Assembly: GCA_017624855.1 (NCBI GenBank)
Contig: JAGAMF010000004.1
Span: 34,735 to 98,734 of the forward strand
Length of the DNA: 64,000 nucleotides
Direction: 5' to 3'
DNA from: Lachnospiraceae bacterium
Lineage (GTDB): Bacteria; Bacillota; Clostridia; Lachnospirales; Lachnospiraceae
In this document: in pieces, positions 36,701 to 44,719 of the stretch
Position numbering within the stretch: position 1 is the first letter of the stretch
Layout of the letters: every line of letters begins with the position of its first letter
Position numbers and translations under genes: made by a program
Notes under the pieces: generated by a model
What the model saw: only the letters and a program-made list of their open reading frames with translations
What the model was told of the DNA's origin: nothing
Database searches by the model: none

Positions 36701-37191
36701 CTATTCCGAAATAATAGTATACTTGAATTTAGATGATGTAATTATATCTATAATATCCAAACAATCTTCATAACCAGCCTTCATCATCCAAGCGCGAATT
36801 TTTTCAATACACTCTCTTTGTTGAATTTTATCTGTTTCAAAAGAAGAACCACAACTCGCCACTACAAATTTCAATCTATTAACATCTGGCAATTTTTGTA
36901 TATTTCCGTCAATATATTCTCGTAAATAATTCATATATATTCTTGCAACATACATCGACCATTCAGCATTTCCAGAATCTGCATCACAAACAGCAACGCT
37001 ATAAGCCAATTCATTTTGTCCCACAACAAATATATGATAATCATAATATTTTTCTGTTGCACCATGTCTTTTATTATTTTCTACCTTTTTCCACGTGATT
37101 TCTTTTACATCATTAACACTAATATATCCTGTTCTTTTTCCATAACATCCAGTGTTTCTAATGAAATAATACTCAAATATTCAATCATCAT
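36701..37191 (-). pseudogene. Hypothetical gene, probably frameshifted near its 5' end
   Basis: The open frame with good coding character runs from about 37175 to 36701 (including GKRTGYISVNDVKEITW, and ending KFKYTIISE) but contains no ATG before residue QNELAYS's neighbourhood. The only well-placed start with a GATGAGG site, ATGATG at 37186-37191, lies in another frame, which stops after 28 codons. A one-base indel between 37150 and 37180 would join them; a non-ATG start (ATA or ATT) is the alternative. No family is recognised. It follows the RES gene and may be its partner. Confidence 0.5.
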
Positions 37192-37260
37192 ACCTCATCG
37201 TTCCTTTCGTCTTTACTTTCAGTTCATATTCGTCTGTTTGCACCCTGTTTTCTAAAATCC

Positions 37261-38376
37261 TTATTCTTTTAAAGCATTTCCCCATTCCATTGTATCTTTA
37301 TCACTCCATGTCGAAAATAAAAATTTATCAAAAGCACAGAACTCTGTCATTGCATATTGGAATTGCCTATCTTTACGATACTCTCCAATATTCGTGGTTC
37401 TTCCAGTCCACACTAGGCGCAGATTATATGTACGTTCTCTATCGCCGCAGCCTAATTGTTTATACATAGAATAATTGAAAGAATCATCAATCTTTATATG
37501 CTCACATACCTCCGAATACTTTTTGTTTCTCCGATATGGCGTAAATAATGCTAAATTTATTGCTGCATACGCAAATATTTCGTCACTAACACGTTTTGAA
37601 AAATACGCAACCCCATCATACCCTAATTCTTTGCAAGCCAACATTATACTTTGAGACAAAATATACTCTGATTTAAATAAACGTCCATTCTCATTAACTG
37701 TATATGAAGTAGCAATCATCAAAACCAATAACTTTAACCAACAATGTACTCTGTCCTCTTCCAACTCATTAAGTTTAGACCAGTCTCGAGACATTACAGC
37801 CAAATTAAAAATCTTTTGTTTACCATCTAAAACAACTGGCGCCACATTAAACTTATATTCTGGCGGGCACCCCAATTCAATCCAGCAGGCATACGAACTA
37901 TTTCCCAAATACAAGCTTGGTATTCCCGGAATGCTAAATCTATAATTTCCTGTTTTACCTCTCATTGATAATGGCAAATGTAACATATCTTTTGCTTTAA
38001 ACGCTTTTGCATCATCACTCAACCTTGCTCTAAAAAACTGTATTTCAGTTCCCTTAACTCCCGGAAACGCTTCAGAATTGATAATCGTATTTACAGCCAG
38101 AGGATCTTCTTTACAATCTTTAACTAAATTCTTAACCAAGTTATGCGCTTTGGAAATACTTCCATCATAGTATAGCCTTAGACTTTTCTTCACACCATCA
38201 CTATATTTTTTTATTATATTTAGACTTTCTTCATCCGCTCCGGCATTCTTCGCCGTATCAAATAATATTTTATATTTTTTCCTTAAGTCTTTGTAATAAT
38301 CCTCATCCTTTTCAACCACATAAGGTGCATATAATTCCTTTACAATAAATTTCCCAACCCAAGTCAGCTTCGCCAT
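37261..38376 (-). CDS. RES-domain protein, putative NAD+-degrading toxin
   Basis: A 371-residue protein. The N-terminal 110 residues are helical and charged and resemble the HEPN-like extensions found ahead of some RES domains. The RES core follows: QFFRARLSDD (Arg), YRFSIPGIPSLYLGNSSYACWIELG (Glu) and ELGYDGVAYFSKRVSD (Ser), i.e. the three residues that name the domain. RES toxins degrade NAD+ or act as NAD+ phosphorylases, usually with an Xre antitoxin, which is not next to this gene. It stands between the ATPase/TOPRIM pair and the frameshifted gene. Confidence 0.65.
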   Translation of the reverse strand: MAKLTWVGKFIVKELYAPYVVEKDEDYYKDLRKKYKILFDTAKNAGADEESLNIIKKYSDGVKKSLRLYYDGSISKAHNLVKNLVKDCKEDPLAVNTIINSEAFPGVKGTEIQFFRARLSDDAKAFKAKDMLHLPLSMRGKTGNYRFSIPGIPSLYLGNSSYACWIELGCPPEYKFNVAPVVLDGKQKIFNLAVMSRDWSKLNELEEDRVHCWLKLLVLMIATSYTVNENGRLFKSEYILSQSIMLACKELGYDGVAYFSKRVSDEIFAYAAINLALFTPYRRNKKYSEVCEHIKIDDSFNYSMYKQLGCGDRERTYNLRLVWTGRTTNIGEYRKDRQFQYAMTEFCAFDKFLFSTWSDKDTMEWGNALKE

Positions 38377-38440
38377 TCCTTATCTCCTTATACACCTATA
38401 CTAAATACTTTCTGCCATCCCCATTATGTATGTAAAGATA

Positions 38441-39073
38441 TCACCTCTCTAACACCTCATTAATTCTATCAATCCACTTCGCATCACTGCTTTCAAATAA
38501 TTCCATAAACCTTCCGAAATTACTACTTCCTGTAACCGTATCCTGCGTTGCCAACTTGCCCACTCGTTTACGCATATAAGTATAATTCTCTGCCGTAATA
38601 TGCTCCATAACAGCTTCTATCTGGGCAGCTCTTCCTCTGTAATTGGGAACACCTGTAAACTCCTCAATTAATGGTGCATTTACCGGTTTTGCCGGTGTCT
38701 TTATCAATGCTTCTGTCCAATGCTTAACAATTATCTGCATCGTGCACGGATTACCAAATATAATTACTTCATCAGCAGCAGTATCAATTCCATGAAACTC
38801 ATTAATCTTGCGCTTTATATCTTCATATTGCTCGTACGGTTTCTTCTCCGTATCACAAAATATAAGTACTAATTCATAAGATCCATTCTGGTAACTGTCC
38901 TGATATCGCGCCGGAATATTTCCGTTTCCGCCGGCATTATCAGAAATGATTTCATACTGTGAATTCCATACCTTCAATGCCTTTAAGCGTTCCAAATATT
39001 TATACTCTTCATTTCCTTCACAGATAACGCATATTTTATGCCCATCAAACAGTTTAGGAAGTTTATTCTGCAT
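38441..39073 (-). CDS. TOPRIM-like nuclease partner (RloB/AbiLii/AriB type)
   Basis: About 210 residues from the ATG at 39071-39073, overlapping the end of the ATPase gene. The start has the TOPRIM glutamate (ICVICEGNEEYKYLERL) and the later acidic strand VLIFCDTEKKPYEQ, where the usual DxD reads DTE. Small TOPRIM proteins coupled to an AAA ATPase occur in RloAB, AbiL and PARIS-type phage defence, where the TOPRIM part is the nuclease effector. Which of these it belongs to cannot be settled by eye. Confidence 0.65.
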   Translation of the reverse strand: MQNKLPKLFDGHKICVICEGNEEYKYLERLKALKVWNSQYEIISDNAGGNGNIPARYQDSYQNGSYELVLIFCDTEKKPYEQYEDIKRKINEFHGIDTAADEVIIFGNPCTMQIIVKHWTEALIKTPAKPVNAPLIEEFTGVPNYRGRAAQIEAVMEHITAENYTYMRKRVGKLATQDTVTGSSNFGRFMELFESSDAKWIDRINEVLER

Positions 39074-40340
39074 CGGCAATCACTCCCTTCGCATTTCCTT
39101 TGATACTCAGAAGTGAATTTATCAACTCAGGATCAGGAAGTGCGCCAAGTGCCCCCTTCCTATATTTCTCCATAACATCCGTGGTATCCCGCACGCCTTC
39201 CTGCGCTGTAAAATCAGCAAGTGAATACACATATACGCCGTCTTCATCCTTGTGAACAAACCATATCTGTTCTTTTCTAAACATTCTCTTACAATCCATC
39301 AGATTAATATCGTGAACCGTAAAAATCATCTGTGCATTGGTGTTAAGCTGATTATTAAATAATGCAACAATAGCTCTTGTCAGCTTAAAATGAATACTAC
39401 TGTCCAATTCATCTACAACCAGAATTCTGCCTTTTTCTAAAGCTTCAATCACATAGCTTGCCATCGCCGCTATCTTCTTAGTTCCGGTGGAATCAAATAT
39501 CATACTGGGAACAGGAACTCCCTTATATGTTGAGACTAATCGTATTTGGTCCATGATATTTTCAGGAATATCTAAAACTTTTTCTTCAGGTATTCCCACT
39601 TCACCACCCGCTCCTGCCAGAATCTTATCTGCATCAACATACTTAAAATCATCCATATACAAATCTGCATTCTTAATAAACTCTACAACCTTTTCCTGAA
39701 GATTATTTTTGTTCTTCAGCAATTCGATTGTATGCTTCATAGGAATATTATTCATGTTGATAATATCAATTTTTTCCGCAAAGCTGACTAAAATATTTTT
39801 CATCTCTTTCAAAGATTCAAACTTAGTTGTATCCACCAAATAACAGAACAAGTTATTCTTTGAAATAATTGGCATCATCTTCTGCACATCTTCATCTATA
39901 CAGTAATATTCTTCTTTTATGGTATCTCTCTTTAACCAAAGAACTTCTTTCTCATTACCATATTGGTCTTTTAATATTTCCACAAAAGTCTCATACACAT
40001 ATTCCCCGGATTTTGCATTATACCAAAAATCATATGAAAACTTCCTTCCCTGCGATAAAAATGTAACCCCTAATTGACATACTTCATCATTTGAAAATAT
40101 ATTACGAAGTAACACACTTTCCTTATCCAATAAAACACTCTTAATTGCTCTGATACATTTTACAAGACATGTCTTGCCGGCATTATTGGGACCATAAACA
40201 CCGACAGTCTTCAATACATTAAAATTATTCTCTCTATGAACATTTGACGCAAACTTCTTGTTTCTCATATCAGCTTTCATAGAAAAGCTGATTTCCTCTT
40301 CAAATACAAAACAATTTTTTGCCCTAATCTCTATAATCAT
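39063..40340 (-). CDS. AAA ATPase of a TOPRIM-coupled defence pair
   Basis: A 425-residue SMC/ABC-like ATPase. Walker A is GPNNAGKT (residues 50-57), and the Walker B region is RILVVDELDSSIHFKLTRAIVALFN near residue 310. It belongs to the AAA_15/AAA_21 group used in RloA, AbiLi and AriA. Such ATPases sense phage products and hold or release the TOPRIM partner. It overlaps that partner by 11 bases, has GGAGG before its ATG, and is preceded by a promoter embedded in a perfect inverted repeat. Confidence 0.78.
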   Translation of the reverse strand: MIIEIRAKNCFVFEEEISFSMKADMRNKKFASNVHRENNFNVLKTVGVYGPNNAGKTCLVKCIRAIKSVLLDKESVLLRNIFSNDEVCQLGVTFLSQGRKFSYDFWYNAKSGEYVYETFVEILKDQYGNEKEVLWLKRDTIKEEYYCIDEDVQKMMPIISKNNLFCYLVDTTKFESLKEMKNILVSFAEKIDIINMNNIPMKHTIELLKNKNNLQEKVVEFIKNADLYMDDFKYVDADKILAGAGGEVGIPEEKVLDIPENIMDQIRLVSTYKGVPVPSMIFDSTGTKKIAAMASYVIEALEKGRILVVDELDSSIHFKLTRAIVALFNNQLNTNAQMIFTVHDINLMDCKRMFRKEQIWFVHKDEDGVYVYSLADFTAQEGVRDTTDVMEKYRKGALGALPDPELINSLLSIKGNAKGVIADAE

Positions 40341-40374
40341 TGCATTTACCTCCTGCAGAATTCTCCGTAATATT

Positions 40375-40430
40375 ATTATAGCAGGAAATATTTTTTATGC
40401 AAGTTTTTTACACCAAAAATATTTCCTGCT
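40375..40430 (-). promoter_or_regulatory. Promoter and palindromic operator of the AAA-TOPRIM pair
   Basis: On the minus strand: TTGCAT (40397-40402), a 16-base spacer and TATAAT (40375-40380). A perfect 16-bp inverted repeat (40380-40395 and 40415-40430, arm AGCAGGAAATATTTTT) places one arm exactly in the spacer, so a bound repressor would block the promoter. Confidence 0.65.
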
Positions 40431-40531
40431 ATTTATTGAGTTATATACATTATTCGGAGCATATTATGCAGTATTGATGGGGAACCTCCCCATCTGCTGA
40501 TGGACCGGGTCTTTCGACCAGCCCAATCTAT

Positions 40532-41008
40532 CTACACAAACTCCCCTTCCGTCCAATCAAACAAATAATCCGGATCATTCCAATACTTTATATCCCCATA
40601 CTCTCGCTCATGCACACCAAATTTCCGCCTTGCTATCTGCAGCGTCTCTTTATACTCTATGTGATTAAAAGGACTATAAAGCTCCGCCTCCTCTTCACTG
40701 CATCCCACAGTCCGCAGGTGGGGCTTATTATCCAGAAACATAGGGTTCACTTCATACACCCACTTCACCGCTTTCGGATGACACCGGCTATGTGCGTAAA
40801 CCGTCTCAAAATATTCTTCCCACGAATACTGCCGCCTGTATTCATCACAAATCTCCAAGTCCGCCTGGTGCTCCCGGTAAAACGCCTCTAGCTTCCGAAA
40901 ACTATCAAATGCTCTATGCTTCTGGAACAAGGGCCGCCATCCGCAACTTAATTTATTCAGGTGTATCATCTCTTTATTTCTACTCATAAAATAATAATTG
41001 GTTCCCAT
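40532..41008 (-). CDS. Hypothetical protein, MGTNYY family
   Basis: A 158-residue soluble protein from the ATG at 41006-41008, with GGAGGAGG. It starts MGTNYYFMSRNKEMIHLNKLSCGWRP, a beginning shared by a group of small clostridial and phage-associated proteins of unknown function, and is rich in aromatic and charged residues. It lies after the HTH gene and its terminator, so it is probably a separate transcription unit. Confidence 0.6.
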   Translation of the reverse strand: MGTNYYFMSRNKEMIHLNKLSCGWRPLFQKHRAFDSFRKLEAFYREHQADLEICDEYRRQYSWEEYFETVYAHSRCHPKAVKWVYEVNPMFLDNKPHLRTVGCSEEEAELYSPFNHIEYKETLQIARRKFGVHEREYGDIKYWNDPDYLFDWTEGEFV

Positions 41009-41033
41009 GACAATCCTCCTCCCCAAAATAAAA

Positions 41034-41079
41034 ATATCCTCTTACCGGAACCCATTCAAAGGTCCTGATAAAAGGATAT
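41034..41079 (-). terminator. Terminator after the HTH gene
   Basis: A 7-bp stem (ATATCCT / AGGATAT) with a long loop, followed in the minus direction by TTTTTATTTTG. Confidence 0.45.
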
Positions 41080-41122
41080 CTTAAAGTCAAGTCTTTGTCA
41101 TTGGACGGATAGTCCAAAACAC

Positions 41123-41434
41123 TTATGCAGCGCTCTGCAGACGTTGGGCGTAATATAAAAGGCGCTTGTCCTTCGGCTCCTGCGCCACCTTATACAAGCC
41201 TATATTCATAGGCTGTCCCTGCAAAACCAGCAGTTCTTCCATATGCACACCAAGAAGAATGCTTAAGGCATAAAATTTCTCTACCGTTGGCAAGTTCTGG
41301 CCTTTAAACCAACGATAAATCGGCTGAGGACAGGAAAGGTTTAAGTACTCTTGGATGTATTTTACATCAAAACCTGCCAGTTTTAACATGAGTTTTAGTT
41401 TTTGTCCGGTTCGTTGTTGGTCAATGGGGTGCAT
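41123..41434 (-). CDS. XRE-type helix-turn-helix regulator
   Basis: A 103-residue protein with a Cro/CI-like fold: GQKLKLMLKLAGFDVKYIQEYLNLSCPQPIYRWFKGQNLPTVEKFYALSILLGV, in which the second helix-turn-helix pair is clear. It starts 20 bases after the AbiGii-like gene and may be co-transcribed with it. It could regulate one of the two flanking modules; the palindrome in front of the ATPase is a candidate target. Confidence 0.75.
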   Translation of the reverse strand: MHPIDQQRTGQKLKLMLKLAGFDVKYIQEYLNLSCPQPIYRWFKGQNLPTVEKFYALSILLGVHMEELLVLQGQPMNIGLYKVAQEPKDKRLLYYAQRLQSAA

Positions 41435-41454
41435 GGAAATCGCCTCCTAAACTA

Positions 41455-42672
41455 TTATATTAAATATTGCTCTATCGTTTTTGCTTCATAAAATGCCTTT
41501 AAATTTTCTGGTTTCTCTTTATGTATATTTCTATCATTTTCATTGCAAAACACTAATTCTGCATAATATGCAACCACTTCACTATTATCAATAATCAGTT
41601 CTTTCTTTTCTTTTGAATCAATAATATCTGATATTACCACATCTGTCATAACCGTAATAGATGGCAAAGTTATATTTACACCAAACAAATCAAACATGTG
41701 GGTAGATTCAAACACAAAAGTTCCTTTACCAGCCTTTAATTCTTCCAGATTTCGTCCTTCATTTATTTCCAAAGCGCATGTCAAACTGTTTAGCTTATCC
41801 GTACTTCGAATAGGATTATTTTCAATCAGCATCTGATACAAACGCTCTACATCCTTTATTGTTTTATATTCAATTTCACCTTCCGGAACTGTAAAAGAAC
41901 AATTTAACAACTCTTCAATCATGAGAACCTTTTTCCAGAACTCCAAAGTAATATCATCGAAATTAAAATTATTTTTGCCGCCTTCTACCAAAGAAATAAC
42001 TTTACCATTAATCATTCCTTTGCCAGTTCCTAATGCGCGAAATACTGACATTGTCGATACAATTTCGCATACTTTGAATGTGTTTATTAGTTTCAATTTT
42101 ATATCACAATTCATTCGGTTCGTTTTATTATTAATTTTTATCTTTATATAAATTGGGCTTTCCTCTACAGTTTCTAATTGAATACAATATCTTTCATAAC
42201 AGGGAATTCTTCTAATCCATGTCTCTATTTCATGTTTTCCATCGCCTAATACAATCTTATTAGGTTTTGGAAATGGTGCAGGTGTTGCAAAAAACTCACC
42301 CTCTAAGAATTCTATATTTTTATACGGATCAAACACAAGCTTGTCCACAGGTATTTCTTGCTCATTTAATTTTATGTATCCTTTATTTTTACACTTAAAA
42401 CGGATTACACGTTGTGTATTATACGAATACTCATCAACTTCGTCTTGTGTAAACTTCTCACCAAGGTATTCTTTCATAGCATCATCTACTATTATTTCCA
42501 ATCCCCCTATGGTCATTTCACCTTCAACAGATAATGCGCATATGCCATTTCCTTGGTCTACATATTTTAAACCATTTTTTAATTCTTTGTTTAAGGATTG
42601 CAAAATAACATCAGGAATAGGTACATTTTTCGCTTGATTCTTTTGAAAAATCTGATTAAAATCAGCAAACAT
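41455..42672 (-). CDS. AbiGii-like abortive infection protein (putative toxin)
   Basis: A 405-residue protein from the ATG at 42670-42672 (MFADFNQIFQKNQAK), with AAGGGAG; it touches the end of the AbiGi-like gene. The opening, the IPDVILQSLNKELKNGLKYVDQGNGICAL block and the overall size fit my recollection of AbiGii, the second gene of the lactococcal AbiG operon. No catalytic motif is obvious to me. Gene order (AbiGi then AbiGii) agrees with the lactococcal system. Confidence 0.6.
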   Translation of the reverse strand: MFADFNQIFQKNQAKNVPIPDVILQSLNKELKNGLKYVDQGNGICALSVEGEMTIGGLEIIVDDAMKEYLGEKFTQDEVDEYSYNTQRVIRFKCKNKGYIKLNEQEIPVDKLVFDPYKNIEFLEGEFFATPAPFPKPNKIVLGDGKHEIETWIRRIPCYERYCIQLETVEESPIYIKIKINNKTNRMNCDIKLKLINTFKVCEIVSTMSVFRALGTGKGMINGKVISLVEGGKNNFNFDDITLEFWKKVLMIEELLNCSFTVPEGEIEYKTIKDVERLYQMLIENNPIRSTDKLNSLTCALEINEGRNLEELKAGKGTFVFESTHMFDLFGVNITLPSITVMTDVVISDIIDSKEKKELIIDNSEVVAYYAELVFCNENDRNIHKEKPENLKAFYEAKTIEQYLI

Positions 42673-43511
42673 TATAAATCTCCCTTCCATGTATTCCAAA
42701 CTATAACTTTTGTACATAATTTCATTTTTTCTTCTTCCGATATATCTAATTCTATAATAACACCGTGAAGTTTTTCCAATTCAATTTCATCCATGACCAT
42801 AATGTATTTTATATCTGAATATTCAAACAATAATGAGCACTCTTCTCGTCCATCTAATGCATTACTCTCTAGTATTAGAACTGATTTGTCCAACTCACTT
42901 TTTGCTATAATTGCCTGCTTCATTTTTAACTTATTCAACATGGCTGCACTTGGAACGAATCTCCATTCTTGTTCATCTGTTAAACATTTTTTAATAAGTT
43001 TTTTCTTTGAATGATTATACGTTTTGCCTGTAATTGGCTTTACATACATCAACTGATGTATTAAATAATTTTTCATATTATCTACATTCTTATCTTTTTT
43101 TCCAATCATAGTTAATGCAGAAGAAAAGGCACTACGAAAATCTTTTGCCAACATAGATTTTTCGTTTATATAAGTTATAGGTTGTATCCCTTGCCTTTGT
43201 GCATATTCCTTTGAAAATCCTATAGCATATCCACCATACCAAGAAATATGCTCATGCAGTTTATGTAAATTAATATCGCAAAAACATTTCATCGGAAAAG
43301 CAATTTCTTCTAAACCACGAACTTTAAGATACTTTATATCTTCCTTGCAGTACCTTGGCGAAAGCATTTTATTTTCCAGTGCTTTCTGCAGATGTCCAAA
43401 TTCCGTCATAAAATTAAAAATTGCATCTGCACTTTGATTCGGTTTCGGATAATTCAATTTTGGTTTGTCAGAATTAATTACAGCATCCTTTACATTTCTT
43501 ATGTTTTCCAA
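42672..43511 (-). CDS. AbiGi-like abortive infection protein (putative antitoxin)
   Basis: A 279-residue protein with a TTG start at 43509-43511 preceded by GGAAGGA. The central region EIAFPMKCFCDINLHKLHEHISWYGGYAIGFSKEYAQRQGIQPITYINE is characteristic of the AbiGi family. In AbiG the two proteins together arrest phage multiplication; AbiGi is classed as the antitoxin in domain databases, an assignment from memory. It is separated from the TIR gene by 133 bases and probably has its own promoter. Confidence 0.68.
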   Translation of the reverse strand: MENIRNVKDAVINSDKPKLNYPKPNQSADAIFNFMTEFGHLQKALENKMLSPRYCKEDIKYLKVRGLEEIAFPMKCFCDINLHKLHEHISWYGGYAIGFSKEYAQRQGIQPITYINEKSMLAKDFRSAFSSALTMIGKKDKNVDNMKNYLIHQLMYVKPITGKTYNHSKKKLIKKCLTDEQEWRFVPSAAMLNKLKMKQAIIAKSELDKSVLILESNALDGREECSLLFEYSDIKYIMVMDEIELEKLHGVIIELDISEEEKMKLCTKVIVWNTWKGDL

Positions 43512-43644
43512 ATTTTTATTCCTTCCTCTTTTCTCTACTCCGCACCCTCTTTTGCCACCGAAATATATACCATCTTTAAAAAAACATTTTGCGATACTTT
43601 TCTCTCAATTTGTCATAATAAAATAACCCCCAAATTAACTCTTA

Positions 43645-44646
43645 CTATACTTTTAATCGTTTAATTAATTGTGCTGCAAACAATATTGCAATCTGATCGC
43701 ATGTGTAATCCTGCGAATTAATTGCTTGTATTTCTGCTACTGATGGATATTTATACCTCAATTGCTCCATCGTAATATTATGTACTACAGGCAAAATAAT
43801 CTTTTGTCCATTTTGGTTTTGTCTGTTCAAAAATTCATTTAATTCTTTTTCCGTCCATTCTCTATCAAAGAAATTTTCAGATATAACAATAATAGCAAAT
43901 TCTGATTGTTTTACTCCATCTAATATACGGTCTTTCCATTTATCTCCCCATTCTAGCGATTTTTTATCGTAGAAAATGTTGATTCCTAAGTTATCTAGTG
44001 AATTATACAATTCATCAATAAAATTCAACTTATCTTTATTTGCATGAGAAATAAAAACATCATATTTGTCATCTATACTTCTAGTTCTAGAGATCACAGT
44101 TTCCCCACCTCTCATCGATACAATAAATTCTTCATCTTTACTTATACTTGTAAGACACGAAACCAACTCATTGAAAGCACTCAACTGTCTATGAAATAAA
44201 ATTGTCTTTATTCTTGGAGCCAATGAATGCTCTTTCAAATATTTATTATAAAATATTTCAAAATCATTAATCCAATCTACACTCGGTCTATTATATTCAC
44301 TAATACTTATTGATATCGGAGCTACATTAATAGGTGATTTTATATTTTGAGCTCGATATAATAACTGTTGCATTTCTTCTTCAAATTTAGTTTTCTTCGT
44401 ACTACCTATTTTCAAGTGTTCATAATACATATAACCATCCTTCAATACATTGATAATATATGGAATATTATCAGCCCATTTAGTATCAATTAATTCATTA
44501 TCCTTAAGTTCTTTAAAGCATCCCCTAAGAATTGCATCCTTATGTCCCGATATCGACTCAAAACGTTTCTCCCAATAATGCTCGATATTCAAATTTTCGA
44601 CGATTTCAATTAAAACCTCATTTGCTTCTTTGGAAACAACATTCAT
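43645..44646 (-). CDS. TIR-domain protein, putative NADase effector
   Basis: A 333-residue protein. Residues 1-190 form an unrecognised, mostly helical domain. Residues 195-330 are a TIR domain: KYDVFISHANKDK (strand A), INIFYDKKSLEWGDKWKDRI, FAIIVISENFFDREWTEKELNEF with the expected catalytic glutamate E268, and QKIILPVVHN. Bacterial TIR proteins make or degrade NAD+-derived signals in phage defence. It is downstream of the type III restriction gene, from which a perfect hairpin separates it. The first 190 residues may be a sensor. Confidence 0.82.
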   Translation of the reverse strand: MNVVSKEANEVLIEIVENLNIEHYWEKRFESISGHKDAILRGCFKELKDNELIDTKWADNIPYIINVLKDGYMYYEHLKIGSTKKTKFEEEMQQLLYRAQNIKSPINVAPISISISEYNRPSVDWINDFEIFYNKYLKEHSLAPRIKTILFHRQLSAFNELVSCLTSISKDEEFIVSMRGGETVISRTRSIDDKYDVFISHANKDKLNFIDELYNSLDNLGINIFYDKKSLEWGDKWKDRILDGVKQSEFAIIVISENFFDREWTEKELNEFLNRQNQNGQKIILPVVHNITMEQLRYKYPSVAEIQAINSQDYTCDQIAILFAAQLIKRLKV

Positions 44647-44677
44647 ACAGCATTATTCCTCTCTACCTTCATCGTGA

Positions 44678-44709
44678 CTATAACATACTATCTGTATAGT
44701 ATGTTATAG
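44678..44709. promoter_or_regulatory. Perfect 14-bp hairpin between the restriction and TIR genes
   Basis: CTATAACATACTAT, loop CTGT, then the exact complement. No T run follows in the minus direction, so it is not a standard terminator. An operator or an mRNA processing or decoupling element is more likely. Confidence 0.6.
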
Positions 44710-44719
44710 CCACGAAAAC

